A stretch of DNA of 64,000 bases from Pseudomonas sp. MM211 (lineage in GTDB: Bacteria > Pseudomonadota > Gammaproteobacteria > Pseudomonadales > Pseudomonadaceae). The stretch covers positions 1,302,001 through 1,366,000 of the forward strand of contig NZ_CP081942.1 of NCBI RefSeq assembly GCF_020386635.1, read 5' to 3'. A model generated the notes under the pieces. It made no database searches and was not told where the DNA came from. It saw nothing but the letters and a program-made list of their open reading frames with translations. This document shows, in pieces, positions 8,625-16,884 of this stretch (positions within the stretch are counted from its first letter, which is position 1; each line of letters starts with the position of its first letter). A program made the translations under genes and the position numbers.

Positions 8625-8879
8625 ATGAAAGGATGGACGGCAGTGATGCTGGTGCTTGGCCTGTTGGGCAGCAATGCCTGGGCCGCGCCCAAGTCGTGCG
8701 AGGAGCTCAGGCAGGAGATCGAAGTGAAGATCCAGGCTGCGGGCGTTGCCAGCTATACGCTGGAGATCGTCACGAACGAAGAGGTCGAGGACGACAGCAT
8801 GGTGATCGGCACGTGCGACAACGGCACTCGCAAGGTGATCTATCAGCGCAATGACCTCACCGGTTCGAGGATGATGTAG
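8625..8879 (+). CDS. DUF1161 family small periplasmic protein (copy 2)
   Basis: About 84 residues: a signal peptide ending NAWA, then CEELRQEIEVKIQAAGVASYTLEIV and VIGTCDNGTRKVIYQRN. It clearly matches the copy at 5032-5253, with a six-residue acidic insertion (EVEDDS region) and a longer tail. The start at 8625 is chosen because MKGWTAVMLVLGLLG begins a proper signal peptide and AGAGGAAGG lies upstream. An ATG at 8598 would overlap the aminopeptidase stop. It is probably cotranscribed with the aminopeptidase gene. Function unknown. Confidence 0.88.
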   Translation: MKGWTAVMLVLGLLGSNAWAAPKSCEELRQEIEVKIQAAGVASYTLEIVTNEEVEDDSMVIGTCDNGTRKVIYQRNDLTGSRMM

Positions 8880-8882
8880 CCC

Positions 8883-9530
8883 TCAGCCAGCGAAGGCCTG
8901 GTGCAACTGCGCCAGCGTCTGGAAGTGATGGGCCGGCCGTTCGCCGCTCAACTCTTCCAGGCTGCCGAAGCCATAACCTACCGCCACGGCATCGAGGCCG
9001 TTGCTGTGAGCGCCGATCAGGTCGTGCTTGCGGTCGCCGATCATCAGCGTATCGGCAGGATCGAGGCCTTCCTGCTCAAGCAGGTGGGCGATCAGTTCCA
9101 CCTTGTTGGTACGTGTGCCATCCAGCTCACTGCCATAGATCGTCTTGAAGTAGCGACCGAAATCGAAGTGGCGGGCGATCTCCGTGGCGAACACTGTGGG
9201 TTTGCTGGTGGCGATATACAGCGTGCGCCCTTGCTCGCGCAGCAGTTGCAGTAGCTCGACCACGCCGTCGAACACCTGATTTTCGTACAGCCCGACGTCG
9301 CGAAACCGCACCCGGTAGTGGTTCACCGCATCCCAGGCGCGTGCCTCGCTGAGGCTGTAGGTGTGCATGAAGCACTGCAGCAGCGGCGGGCCGATGAAGT
9401 GCTCCAGGGCCTGCAGATCGGGCTCATGGATATCCAGCTGCGCCAGGGCGTACTGCACCGAACGGGTGATGCCCTCGCGCGGGTCGGTCAGGGTGCCGTC
9501 GAGGTCGAAGAGAACGGTGCGCTGCTGCAT
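8883..9530 (-). CDS. HAD-superfamily (phosphoglycolate phosphatase-like) hydrolase
   Basis: About 215 residues. HAD motif I is FDLDGTLTD (nucleophile Asp9, acid Asp11), motif II is in YIATSKP, and motif IV is MIGDRKHDLIGA. An alpha-helical cap lies between motifs I and II, as in subfamily IA phosphoglycolate phosphatase or 5'-nucleotidase-like enzymes. The start is set at MQQRTVLFDLDGT because an upstream ATG (9593) adds 21 residues with no family match. It is convergent with the DUF1161 gene, with only 3 bases between their stops. Confidence 0.9.
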   Translation of the reverse strand: MQQRTVLFDLDGTLTDPREGITRSVQYALAQLDIHEPDLQALEHFIGPPLLQCFMHTYSLSEARAWDAVNHYRVRFRDVGLYENQVFDGVVELLQLLREQGRTLYIATSKPTVFATEIARHFDFGRYFKTIYGSELDGTRTNKVELIAHLLEQEGLDPADTLMIGDRKHDLIGAHSNGLDAVAVGYGFGSLEELSGERPAHHFQTLAQLHQAFAG

Positions 9531-9594
9531 GCTGTGGATATCCGCTGGCCTGAATCGGCGCGGATTGTCCCGCACTGCAAGCCGCTCAAGCAAC

Positions 9595-10560
9595 TCAGGC
9601 CGGCGCCGGGCGATAGACCCAGCGCAGGCTCAGGCGCGTCAGTGGCCAGAGCAGCGCCATTAGCAGGAGCCCGAACAGCACTACCAGCGCCATGGCCATG
9701 AACTCCGAACCGGAATACAAAACCACCAGCAGCACGACGCAAAGCACGGTCGCCACGACCAACCAGATACCCATGCACACCAGCACGCTTGCCAGCAGAC
9801 GACCGACAGCCAGCTGCGGCAACTGCGGCGGTAGCGCCCCGCGGGCGGCGAGCAGGGCGATCAGCCCGTACATGAGCCCGGAAGCACTGCCGACAGCCTG
9901 CAGCCACTCCATGCCGTAGGGATTGATGACGCCGATCGGCAGCAGCGTGAGCAGTTTCATATAGATCACGCAGAACAGCAGACCGAAGGCCAGCGCAGTC
10001 TCGCCACGGCCGACCCGACCGAGCCCGCTTTCAACCTGGGCCGTGCGCCGCATCAGGTGCAGGCTGAGCCACAGCGGCAGTAGCACCGCCAACACGAACA
10101 AAAGGAGGTTCACCGGCTGCACGAGCAGTCTGGGAGATATCCCAAAGTCGCTTTCGTAGATCCATGTAATCAACTGAATCCACAGCAGTCTGAAGAACAG
10201 ACTAACCAGAGTGAAGGCAACAAAGTAGAAGCCTACGAAGAGCGCAATAAGCCGCCCGGGGCGGGTGACGGTCACCAGGTTGTGACGCTGCAGGTAGTAG
10301 CGGGTCAGCAGCAGCGCACTGCAGCCATCGACCGCCAGCGCAGTGAGCCAGGAGGTCGCAAGCGGCCACAGATCGTTCAGATAGGCTTGCAGGTATTCGG
10401 GCCCCAAGGTCAGCCACATGATGATCCAGTGGATCGTCAGGCCCGCTGCGCAGCAGAGCATCGCCGTGAGCAACAGGCGCATGGGCAGCCCCGACGACTG
10501 CCTGGCTTCGCCCGACAGGCCGGATTCAACCTGGGTAATGGCGTAAGGGTTGCTGTGCAT
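9595..10560 (-). CDS. Multipass membrane protein of unknown function
   Basis: About 321 residues starting MHSNPYAITQVESG; the polar N-terminal stretch is followed by roughly seven or eight hydrophobic segments (for example LLLTAMLCCAAGLTIHWII, LLLFVLAVLLPLWLSL, LLASVLVCMGIWLVVATVL, VVLFGLLLMALLWPL). The start at 10560 is chosen because the 57 extra codons of the longer open frame look non-coding and GGGGATTCC gives only a weak site. I recognise no family motif. It shares strand and direction with the HAD gene, which starts 64 bases further on. Confidence 0.75.
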   Translation of the reverse strand: MHSNPYAITQVESGLSGEARQSSGLPMRLLLTAMLCCAAGLTIHWIIMWLTLGPEYLQAYLNDLWPLATSWLTALAVDGCSALLLTRYYLQRHNLVTVTRPGRLIALFVGFYFVAFTLVSLFFRLLWIQLITWIYESDFGISPRLLVQPVNLLLFVLAVLLPLWLSLHLMRRTAQVESGLGRVGRGETALAFGLLFCVIYMKLLTLLPIGVINPYGMEWLQAVGSASGLMYGLIALLAARGALPPQLPQLAVGRLLASVLVCMGIWLVVATVLCVVLLVVLYSGSEFMAMALVVLFGLLLMALLWPLTRLSLRWVYRPAPA

Positions 10561-10723
10561 GGGGATTCCTTTCGCGGCACGTCTTTGAGGGCCAGCAGGA
10601 TATACCGGCGCAGTGTGCGTTGCTGTGATCGCTCTACGGTTCTCCAGCCATGAGATATTCGCACTAGCCTGGGCTTGTATTTCCCTGATCCGAAACCTCC
10701 CACTGTCGGTGCTGTTACAGTTG

Positions 10724-10740
10724 TGAAACATTTTGTTTCA
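10724..10740. promoter_or_regulatory. 17-bp palindrome, possible repressor operator
   Basis: TGAAACATTTTGTTTCA is a perfect 7-3-7 inverted repeat in the divergent region before the exporter operon. GAAAC with GTTTC resembles the half-sites of the TetR-family fatty-acid sensor PsrA, but the spacer here is 5 bases rather than 2-4. Binding is inferred only. Confidence 0.4.
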
Positions 10741-10826
10741 TTTGTTCGGGCTGAAGGCGCCGGGTTTTCATGGGCTCATCCGTCTTGGGTGGTAAGAGCC
10801 GGATATTTTCCCGCTCTCCATGAGTT

Positions 10827-10852
10827 GCAAGGCGCCTGCACAGGCGCATTGC
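10827..10852. other. GC-rich hairpin in the exporter leader region
   Basis: GCGCCTG (10832-10838) pairs with CAGGCGC (10841-10847), extended on both sides by GCAA and TTGC with one mismatch. No T-run follows, so it is not a normal terminator. It lies about 120 bases before the macA-like start. Confidence 0.45.
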
Positions 10853-10972
10853 GTCTTTCACCTTGCACCTCACCCTGGCGTGTCGCGCTGCCTTCGTTTG
10901 CCTGAGTGCGAGCGCAGGTTCGGCTGACGTCGGGGATGGTTATTGGATGCTCAGGCAGAGGTCGGGCCCGTC

Positions 10973-12139
10973 ATGACGTTTTCCCCTTTCCCCATTCGCC
11001 GGCGCTGGCTGCTCGCCGCGGTCGCGCTCGTGCCGGTCATCGCTTTGGCCTGGTTCAACGGCGAGCCGACGCCAGCCTATGAAACCGCTGTGGTTGGCCG
11101 TGGCGATGTGGAAGCTACGGTGGTCGCCATCGGCACCCTGCAGCCACGCTACTCGGTGGATGTCGGCGCCCAGGTTTCCGGGCAGATCATGCGCTTGCAT
11201 GTGGAACCCGGTGATCAGGTGGAAAAGGGCCAGTTGCTCGCCGAAATCGACGCCAGCCTGCATGAGGCCACCGTGGAGGCCGACCGCGCGGCTCTGCAGG
11301 GTTTGCGCGCGCAACTGGAAGAACAGCAGGCGCAGTTGCTGCTGGCGCGTCAGCAGCACGAGCGGCAAACCCACCTGGCCAGGCTCGACGCCACCCGCGA
11401 AGAGGACGTGCAGGCCGCCGCCGCGGGCTACAAATCGGCCAGGGCGCGGCTCGACAACCTGCGCGCGAAGATCGCCGAAAGCCAGGCACTGCTCAAACGC
11501 AACGAGGCACAACTGAGCTACACACGCATCTACGCACCCATCGCCGGCTCGGTGCTGGGCGTCGACGTGAAAGAAGGGCAGACCCTCAACGCCACCTATC
11601 AGACGCCCACGGTCATGCGTATCGCCGATCTGCGCAGCATGACCGGCTGGACGCGCGTCTCAGAGGCCGATATCCGCCGGGTCAAGGCAGGCCTGCCGCT
11701 GTACTTCACTACCCTCGGCGGTGACGAGCGGCGTTGGCGCAGTACGGTACGCCAGGTATTGCCCGCGCCACCGGTGACCACCACCGGGCAGGGTGAGGCG
11801 AGCAGTAGTGCCGCCGAACCGGAAAAGGTGGTGCAGTACACCGTGCTGTTCGAAGTGGATAACAACGACGGCGAGCTGATGCCGCAGATGACCGCCCAGG
11901 TGGTGTTCGTCACCGCCTCGGCGAAGGGTGTGCTGACCGCTCCGCTGGATGCCTTGCAGGGCAAACCGGGTAATTATCAGGTGCGTGTTCTTGCCGGGAA
12001 CCAGGCGCAACAGCGTGCAGTGAAAGTCGGTGCGCGAGATCGCCAGGTGGCGGAAATCCTCGAGGGTCTGCAGGAAGGCGAGCGCCTGGTGACGGGCGAT
12101 GCGCCGGCCGATTCGGGCATGTCGAGGTTCCAGTGGTAG
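10973..12139 (+). CDS. macA: MacA/PvdR-like periplasmic adaptor of a tripartite exporter
   Basis: About 388 residues. A membrane anchor (RRWLLAAVALVPVIALAWF) is followed by a lipoyl half (TLQPRYSVDVGAQVSGQI) and a long coiled-coil hairpin of heptads (residues ~95-175). The second lipoyl half (YTRIYAPIAGSVLGVDVKEGQ) and beta-barrel domains follow. It bridges the inner-membrane MacB-like ABC transporter and the outer-membrane channel encoded next. The ATG at 10973 is chosen because it directly precedes the membrane anchor. Size and gene order match pvdR-pvdT-opmQ of fluorescent pseudomonads as well as macAB. Without a pyoverdine locus in view, the substrate (siderophore, macrolide or lipopeptide) stays open. 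Confidence 0.88.
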   Translation: MTFSPFPIRRRWLLAAVALVPVIALAWFNGEPTPAYETAVVGRGDVEATVVAIGTLQPRYSVDVGAQVSGQIMRLHVEPGDQVEKGQLLAEIDASLHEATVEADRAALQGLRAQLEEQQAQLLLARQQHERQTHLARLDATREEDVQAAAAGYKSARARLDNLRAKIAESQALLKRNEAQLSYTRIYAPIAGSVLGVDVKEGQTLNATYQTPTVMRIADLRSMTGWTRVSEADIRRVKAGLPLYFTTLGGDERRWRSTVRQVLPAPPVTTTGQGEASSSAAEPEKVVQYTVLFEVDNNDGELMPQMTAQVVFVTASAKGVLTAPLDALQGKPGNYQVRVLAGNQAQQRAVKVGARDRQVAEILEGLQEGERLVTGDAPADSGMSRFQW

Positions 12140-14091
12140 CTCCAACAACAGCAGCGCTGATCGAACTGCAGGGCATCAGGCGCACCTACGGGGGTGAGAA
12201 CGGCGCGCCAGCCGTCGATGTGCTGCGTGGCATCAGCCTGTCGATCCAGGCGGGTGAGTTCGTCGCCATCGTCGGCACGTCCGGCTCCGGCAAATCGACG
12301 CTGATGAACATGCTCGGCTGCCTGGATCGCCCCAGTGCCGGTACTTACCGCTTCGCCGGCGAGGACGTGGCGGCCTTTGATGTCGATCAACTGGCCTGGC
12401 TGCGGCGCGAGGCGTTCGGCTTCGTGTTCCAGGGCTATCACCTGATCGCCACCGAGTCAGCGCGGGAGAACGTCGAAGTGCCGGCCATCTACGCCGGCAT
12501 GCCCGCCGAGCAGCGCCGTGAGCGGGCATCTGCGCTATTGCGTCGGCTGGGGCTGGACGAGCGCCTGGAGCACCGGCCAGGCCAATTGTCCGGCGGCCAG
12601 CAGCAACGCGTATCGATTGCCCGGGCGCTGATGAATGGCGGGCGCATCATCCTTGCCGACGAACCCACCGGCGCGCTGGACAGCCGCAGCGGCGAGGAGG
12701 TGATGGCGCTGCTGCACGAGCTGGCAGACGCCGGGCACACCATCATTCTGATCACCCACGACCGTGACGTCGCTGCACAGGCGCGGCGGGTGATCGAGAT
12801 CCGCGATGGGGAAATCATCAGCGACAGCGGCGCCACGCTACCGAGCAACGCGCTGCCTGCCCCGGACATGCGCCAGGCCGGGCGCGACAGCGGCGCCTCC
12901 TTCTTCAGCGAGCTGGGCGAGATGATGCGTGGCGCCTGGCGCGTGTTGTTGATCCACCGTTTCCGTACCGCGCTGACCTTGCTGGGCATCGTCATTGGCG
13001 TGGCCTCGGTGATCGTCATGCTTGCCGTCGGTGAAGGTGCCCGGCAGAAAGTGGTCGCCGAAATGGGCGTGATGGGCGCCAACATGATGTACGTGTCCAG
13101 CGACGTGCCGCGTACCGGCGGCCCAATCGGGGTGCTCACCGAGAGCGATTTCGAGGCGATTGGCAAGCTGCGCGAGGTGGCCCGGGTGATGCCGGTGCTG
13201 CGTGATCCGGCACTGATCCGCCACGGCCAGCAGGCGCTGCAGACCGAAGTGCTCGGCGTCGGCGAGAACCTGCCGCACATTCACCGCTGGCCGGTGGCGC
13301 GCGGGCGCTTCTTCAGCGCCGCGGAGAACCGCGAGATCGCGCCCGTGGCGGTGCTTGGTCATGAGGTCTACACCAGCGTGTTCCCGGATGGCAGCGATCC
13401 GCTCGGCACGATCATCCTGATCAACAGTTCACCCTTCGAGGTCATCGGGGTGATGAGCGAGAAGGGCAGTGAAGCGGGTGGCAACTACCCCGACGAGCAG
13501 GTGCTGGTGCCGCACAGCACGGGTGTGGTGCGGGTGTTTCCCAAGCTGCGTGACGAGAGCTACGGGGCCATCGAAGTGAAGCGCAGCGACCTGGTCGCCC
13601 AAGCCCAGGCCGCGCTCGAAGAGCTGATGCTGCAGCGCCATGGTCGTCAGGATTTTCGCGTCTACAACTCCGCCGCCAAGCTGCAGGCCGAGGCCAAGAC
13701 GCGGCAGAGCATGACCCTGATGCTTGGCCTGATCGCCGCCGTATCTCTGCTGGTCGGCGGTATCGGCGTGATGAACGTGATGCTCATGACGGTACGCGAG
13801 CGCACCCGCGAGATCGGCATTCGCATGGCCACCGGCGCCCGGCAGCGCGACATCCTGCGCCAGTTTCTCACCGAGTCGGTGCTGGTGACGCTGGTCGGTG
13901 GCAGTGTCGGGGTGGTCACCGGGTTGCTGTTCGGTGCGCTGCTGATCGCCTGGAACGTGCCGCTGGTGTTCTCGCTGTCGGCCATGCTGCTGGCATTCGC
14001 CTGCTCGGTAGGTACCGGCCTGGTGTTCGGCTACCTGCCCGCCAAGACCGCGGCGCAGCTCGACCCGGTCGTCGCGTTGGCCGTGCAATGA
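12133..14091 (+). CDS. macB: MacB/PvdT-like ABC exporter, ATPase fused to permease
   Basis: 652 residues in the MacB layout. The N-terminal ATPase has Walker A GTSGSGKST at residues 48-56, signature LSGGQQQRVSIARAL and Walker B IILADEPTGALDS. It is followed by four membrane helices (first near ALTLLGIVIGVASVIVML) with a large periplasmic domain, then a C-terminal FtsX block (VSLLVGGIGVMNVMLMTVRERTREIGIRMA, split across two helices). The GTG start overlaps the end of the adaptor gene, which implies translational coupling. The product would move a substrate from the periplasm into the outer-membrane channel by mechanotransmission. Confidence 0.93.
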   Translation: MVAPTTAALIELQGIRRTYGGENGAPAVDVLRGISLSIQAGEFVAIVGTSGSGKSTLMNMLGCLDRPSAGTYRFAGEDVAAFDVDQLAWLRREAFGFVFQGYHLIATESARENVEVPAIYAGMPAEQRRERASALLRRLGLDERLEHRPGQLSGGQQQRVSIARALMNGGRIILADEPTGALDSRSGEEVMALLHELADAGHTIILITHDRDVAAQARRVIEIRDGEIISDSGATLPSNALPAPDMRQAGRDSGASFFSELGEMMRGAWRVLLIHRFRTALTLLGIVIGVASVIVMLAVGEGARQKVVAEMGVMGANMMYVSSDVPRTGGPIGVLTESDFEAIGKLREVARVMPVLRDPALIRHGQQALQTEVLGVGENLPHIHRWPVARGRFFSAAENREIAPVAVLGHEVYTSVFPDGSDPLGTIILINSSPFEVIGVMSEKGSEAGGNYPDEQVLVPHSTGVVRVFPKLRDESYGAIEVKRSDLVAQAQAALEELMLQRHGRQDFRVYNSAAKLQAEAKTRQSMTLMLGLIAAVSLLVGGIGVMNVMLMTVRERTREIGIRMATGARQRDILRQFLTESVLVTLVGGSVGVVTGLLFGALLIAWNVPLVFSLSAMLLAFACSVGTGLVFGYLPAKTAAQLDPVVALAVQ

Positions 14092-14102
14092 CAGGATTAT
14101 CG

Positions 14103-15518
14103 ATGACGCCTTATCTGGTCTCCGGCCTGCTGGCCGCGCTGCTACTGGGCGGTTGTACCCAGACAGCCGATGCGCCGGCAGACCTGCCCACCGCTCCCGA
14201 ACACTGGCGTAACGCCGCTGCCGAACCTGCCCCGGCGCCTCGTGAGCAGTGGTGGCGGGCCTTTGCCAGCAGCGAGCTCGACGCCTTCATGACGCAGGCC
14301 CTGCGCGACAATCAGAGTCTGGCCGCCGCCGTGGCGCGCCTGCGCCAGGCCGATGCAACCGCACGCCGCGCGGGTGCCGAACTGTCGCCGCGCCTTGATG
14401 GCAATCTTGCCGCCGAGCGCCAGGCACGCCTGGGCGGTAACGCGGATGTCGATGGCAATGCCTACCGCGGCAATGTCGCCGCCAGTTATGAAGTCGACCT
14501 TTGGGGGCGCCTGCGCGCCAGTCGCGACAGTGCCGCTTTTGCGCGCGATGCCAGCCAGTTCGACCGCGATGCCCTGCAGGTCTCCCTGAGCGCCGCAGTG
14601 GCATCGGCCTGGCTGGACGCTGTTGGCTTGCAGGAGCGCCAGCGCATCGCTCGCCTCAATCTGGAAAACGCCGAGCGCGTGCTGGGTACGGTCGAGGCGC
14701 GGCAGAGCGCCGGTGCGGCCACGTCGCTGGCGCTGGCCCAGCAACGTGGCGTGGTGGCCCTGCAGCGGCGTGAGCTGGCAGCCGTCACCCAGCAACGTGA
14801 GGACAGCCTGGCAACCCTGGCCGTATTGCTCGGTGCGCGCGTGGATCAGTTGCCGGCCAGCCAGGCGCGTTTGTTCGAACTGCCCATGCCCGATATCGGC
14901 GCAGGCATCCCCAGCGAGCTGCTGTTGGCGCGCCCGGATCTGGCCCGTGCCGAAGCCAACCTGGCGGCTGCGAATGCCAATCTGCAGGCCGCTCGCGCCG
15001 CTCTCCTGCCGCGCCTCAGCCTTAGCGCCACGCTCGGCGGCAGTGCCGACAGCGCCTCACGGGTATTCGCCAATCCGCTGTACTCCCTCGGCAGTGCGCT
15101 GACCGCGCCGATCTTCGACGGTGGCAGCCTGCGCGCCGACCGTGATCTGGCCATGGCGCAGCGTGAGGAGCTGCTGGCCGATTATCGCGGTGCGCTGATC
15201 ACCGCCTTCGCCGAGGTCGAGGTGGCGCTCAATGGGTTGAGCGGCAGCGCTGCGCAGCAGCAGGCCCAGGACGAGGTACTGCGGCAGGCCGAGCGTGCCT
15301 TCCGCCTGGCCGAGTCCCGCTACCGTGCCGGCGCCGAAACCCTGCTCACGCTGCTCGATACGCAGCGCAGCCTCTACAGCGCGGAAGATGAAGCGGCACG
15401 ACTGCGCATGCTGCACCTGCAGGCAAGCGTCAATCTGGCACGGGCGCTGGGCGGCGGCTGGCGTGAGGAGCCTGCCGGGTCGTCAAGGGCCGCGCCAAGC
15501 CACGATGGTGAGCAATGA
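14103..15518 (+). CDS. Outer-membrane efflux lipoprotein (OprM/OpmQ, NodT type)
   Basis: About 471 residues. A lipobox (LLAALLLGGCTQ) anchors it to the outer membrane. The body has the duplicated TolC fold, with YEVDLWGRLRASRDSA in the first half and the typical RPDLARAEANLAAANANLQAARAALLPRLSL and LFDGGSLRADR-like (IFDGGSLRADRD) stretches in the second. It forms the channel for the upstream MacAB-like pair. The start at 14103 has AGGA at proper spacing. An ATG at 14088 overlaps the macB stop as ATGA and is the alternative. It is convergent with the small gene at 15531 across only 12 bases. Confidence 0.9.
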   Translation: MTPYLVSGLLAALLLGGCTQTADAPADLPTAPEHWRNAAAEPAPAPREQWWRAFASSELDAFMTQALRDNQSLAAAVARLRQADATARRAGAELSPRLDGNLAAERQARLGGNADVDGNAYRGNVAASYEVDLWGRLRASRDSAAFARDASQFDRDALQVSLSAAVASAWLDAVGLQERQRIARLNLENAERVLGTVEARQSAGAATSLALAQQRGVVALQRRELAAVTQQREDSLATLAVLLGARVDQLPASQARLFELPMPDIGAGIPSELLLARPDLARAEANLAAANANLQAARAALLPRLSLSATLGGSADSASRVFANPLYSLGSALTAPIFDGGSLRADRDLAMAQREELLADYRGALITAFAEVEVALNGLSGSAAQQQAQDEVLRQAERAFRLAESRYRAGAETLLTLLDTQRSLYSAEDEAARLRMLHLQASVNLARALGGGWREEPAGSSRAAPSHDGEQ

Positions 15519-15530
15519 AAGACGTGTCGA

Positions 15531-15773
15531 TCAGGGTGATCGCCACTGCCACGGGTTCGCTCCAGCCAAGTCCTGGCGATCACCGAACTCGCTATCTTCG
15601 ACCCATGCCAGTGCGCGCTCTAGAAAGTCTGCAAGACTGCTGTTGGCCCAGTCACTTTCTCTGCTTGCTTGCTCCATTTCAATGGCGGCGCGCCGGTCTG
15701 CCAGCAGAGCCCTGACAAACACCAGAAAACTGCTCTGGTCATGTACCGCTTGTAAATGGGCGTACAGATTCAT
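15531..15773 (-). CDS. DUF7660-like protein, probably an orphan immunity gene, possibly 3'-damaged
   Basis: About 80 residues: MNLYAHLQAVHDQSSFLVFVRALLADR, split by a short linker from DWANSSLADFLERALAWVEDSE, and ending ANPWQWRSP. The FVRALLADR and LADFLERALAWVEDS...NPW patterns are those of DUF7660, whose members usually continue about 15 residues after NPW. A one-base shift would give NPW then AVAITLIDTSFIA, so the 3' end may be frameshifted. It is the last gene of the toxin/immunity array and has no toxin beside it. An immunity role is inferred from context. Confidence 0.55.
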   Translation of the reverse strand: MNLYAHLQAVHDQSSFLVFVRALLADRRAAIEMEQASRESDWANSSLADFLERALAWVEDSEFGDRQDLAGANPWQWRSP

Positions 15774-15795
15774 AGACGGCATGCACCGCTCAAGT

Positions 15796-16347
15796 CTATT
15801 CGCCGTACCGATTCCTGAGCCACGCATCGATGGCATGCTGAATGTCGGGGCATGCCCGGTTGGCCTCTTCGACGATGCTGGCACCCGTTGCCGGACAGGT
15901 CAGGCCGAACTCGACGTGCAGCCAGGCCCGCAGATTTTCTGCCGAGCCTGGATCATCGGGTGGCTGGTTCAGGTCGGCGAAGCCCAGCTCGTCGTAGCCG
16001 ATGCCGAACAGGAGCAGGAAGTCCTGGAAGTTCTTCGCCAGCACTCGATTGTCACAAGCTTCCGAATCCAGATGAACCACCGGTGCCTGCCGCGCGTCGG
16101 TGCCGCCGAGCAGCCAGAAGGCGATCATCGAACCATCCGGGCCGGCGCCGAAGCAGGCGAAGTGGGCAGCCATGGCTGCGTCGCCATCGAACCAGGCGAG
16201 CAGGCCACCGTAGTCGTCGGGCCTGAGGCGCATGCAGCCGCTGATGGGGTAATCGGTTTCATCCAGATAGTCGCAGATTCGGCGCAGCGCATCGGGGAGC
16301 TCGACGCCTGCGGGAACGCTGGCCTGGATACGCTGAAAGCGAGTCAT
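15796..16347 (-). CDS. SUKH/SMI1-KNR4-like protein, candidate orphan immunity protein
   Basis: 183 residues, acidic. The block GGLLAWFDGD, then SMIAFWLLGG, PVVHLDSEAC and KNFQDFLLLFGIGYDEL is in the style of SUKH-superfamily immunity proteins: a Gly-Trp-rich centre, an FxDFL helix and a short charged tail. The family call is from pattern only and is moderate. No toxin gene precedes it; the next gene upstream (16467-16883) is another immunity-type gene. It lies in the displaced-cassette array below the T6SS toxin gene. Confidence 0.6.
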   Translation of the reverse strand: MTRFQRIQASVPAGVELPDALRRICDYLDETDYPISGCMRLRPDDYGGLLAWFDGDAAMAAHFACFGAGPDGSMIAFWLLGGTDARQAPVVHLDSEACDNRVLAKNFQDFLLLFGIGYDELGFADLNQPPDDPGSAENLRAWLHVEFGLTCPATGASIVEEANRACPDIQHAIDAWLRNRYGE

Positions 16348-16466
16348 GTCAGCAATTACTATCCATTAATGGGATTTATCGGAGGCTTCCTGCACCAGTA
16401 AGACGACTGTGCGAGTCACGTCATGAAGTCCGTTTTGGTTTGTGACCACTTTATGTCGCTTCAACC

Positions 16467-16883
16467 CTAGAGCTTCGGCTGCTGTGGAACAAGATCCTGC
16501 AGCTCCGGTCGTGGGTAGGTACGGAATTCGTCAGCCCATTTGTCCGGAGATGGAATTATCTCGAACGCAGGTAGTTCGTCGTAGATGAAATCGAATTTGA
16601 AGTTGCCGTCAGGGGTAAGTGTGAACGTAGCGGTGTACCAGGCATGCCCGTTTTCATGGAGGGCTGCCATTTTGGTACGTAGCTCGCGAAACGCATCGCT
16701 TACTTCATCTTCCGCGACGAACGACACTGTTTTTACGTCATTGAGCAGATAGTGGCCGGTCTCCGAAAAAAAACGGGTAATGGCCTGGAACGAATAGGTA
16801 GCGTCTGTCCAACCGTCCTCTGGCAGCACTTCGTACACACCTTGTGCGATGGTTTGCTGCAGCTGTTGAATTTCGGGTGTCAT
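16467..16883 (-). CDS. YezG/DUF600-like immunity protein, toxin lost
   Basis: 138 residues: an N-terminal helix LQQTIAQGVYEVLPEDGW, then YSFQAITRFFSETGHY, a helix FRELRTKMAALHENGHAWYTATFTL split by the family turn, and FKFDFIYDELPAFEIIPSPDKWADEF. The IYEVLPEDW-like start and DFxYDE...PxxW end are those of the YezG (DUF600) immunity family of polymorphic toxins. Its ATG lies 1 base past the stop codon of a PAAR remnant (16885-17072). This is where its own toxin gene must once have ended. Confidence 0.75.
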   Translation of the reverse strand: MTPEIQQLQQTIAQGVYEVLPEDGWTDATYSFQAITRFFSETGHYLLNDVKTVSFVAEDEVSDAFRELRTKMAALHENGHAWYTATFTLTPDGNFKFDFIYDELPAFEIIPSPDKWADEFRTYPRPELQDLVPQQPKL

Positions 16884-16884
16884 T

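Larger units (their letters stand above)
10561..10972. other. Intergenic region before the macAB-like operon
   Basis: 412 bases without a convincing gene. It holds the divergent 5' regions of the membrane-protein gene and the exporter operon. Two inverted repeats are listed separately: an AT-rich 17-bp palindrome at 10724-10740 and a GC-rich hairpin at 10827-10852. Confidence 0.6.
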
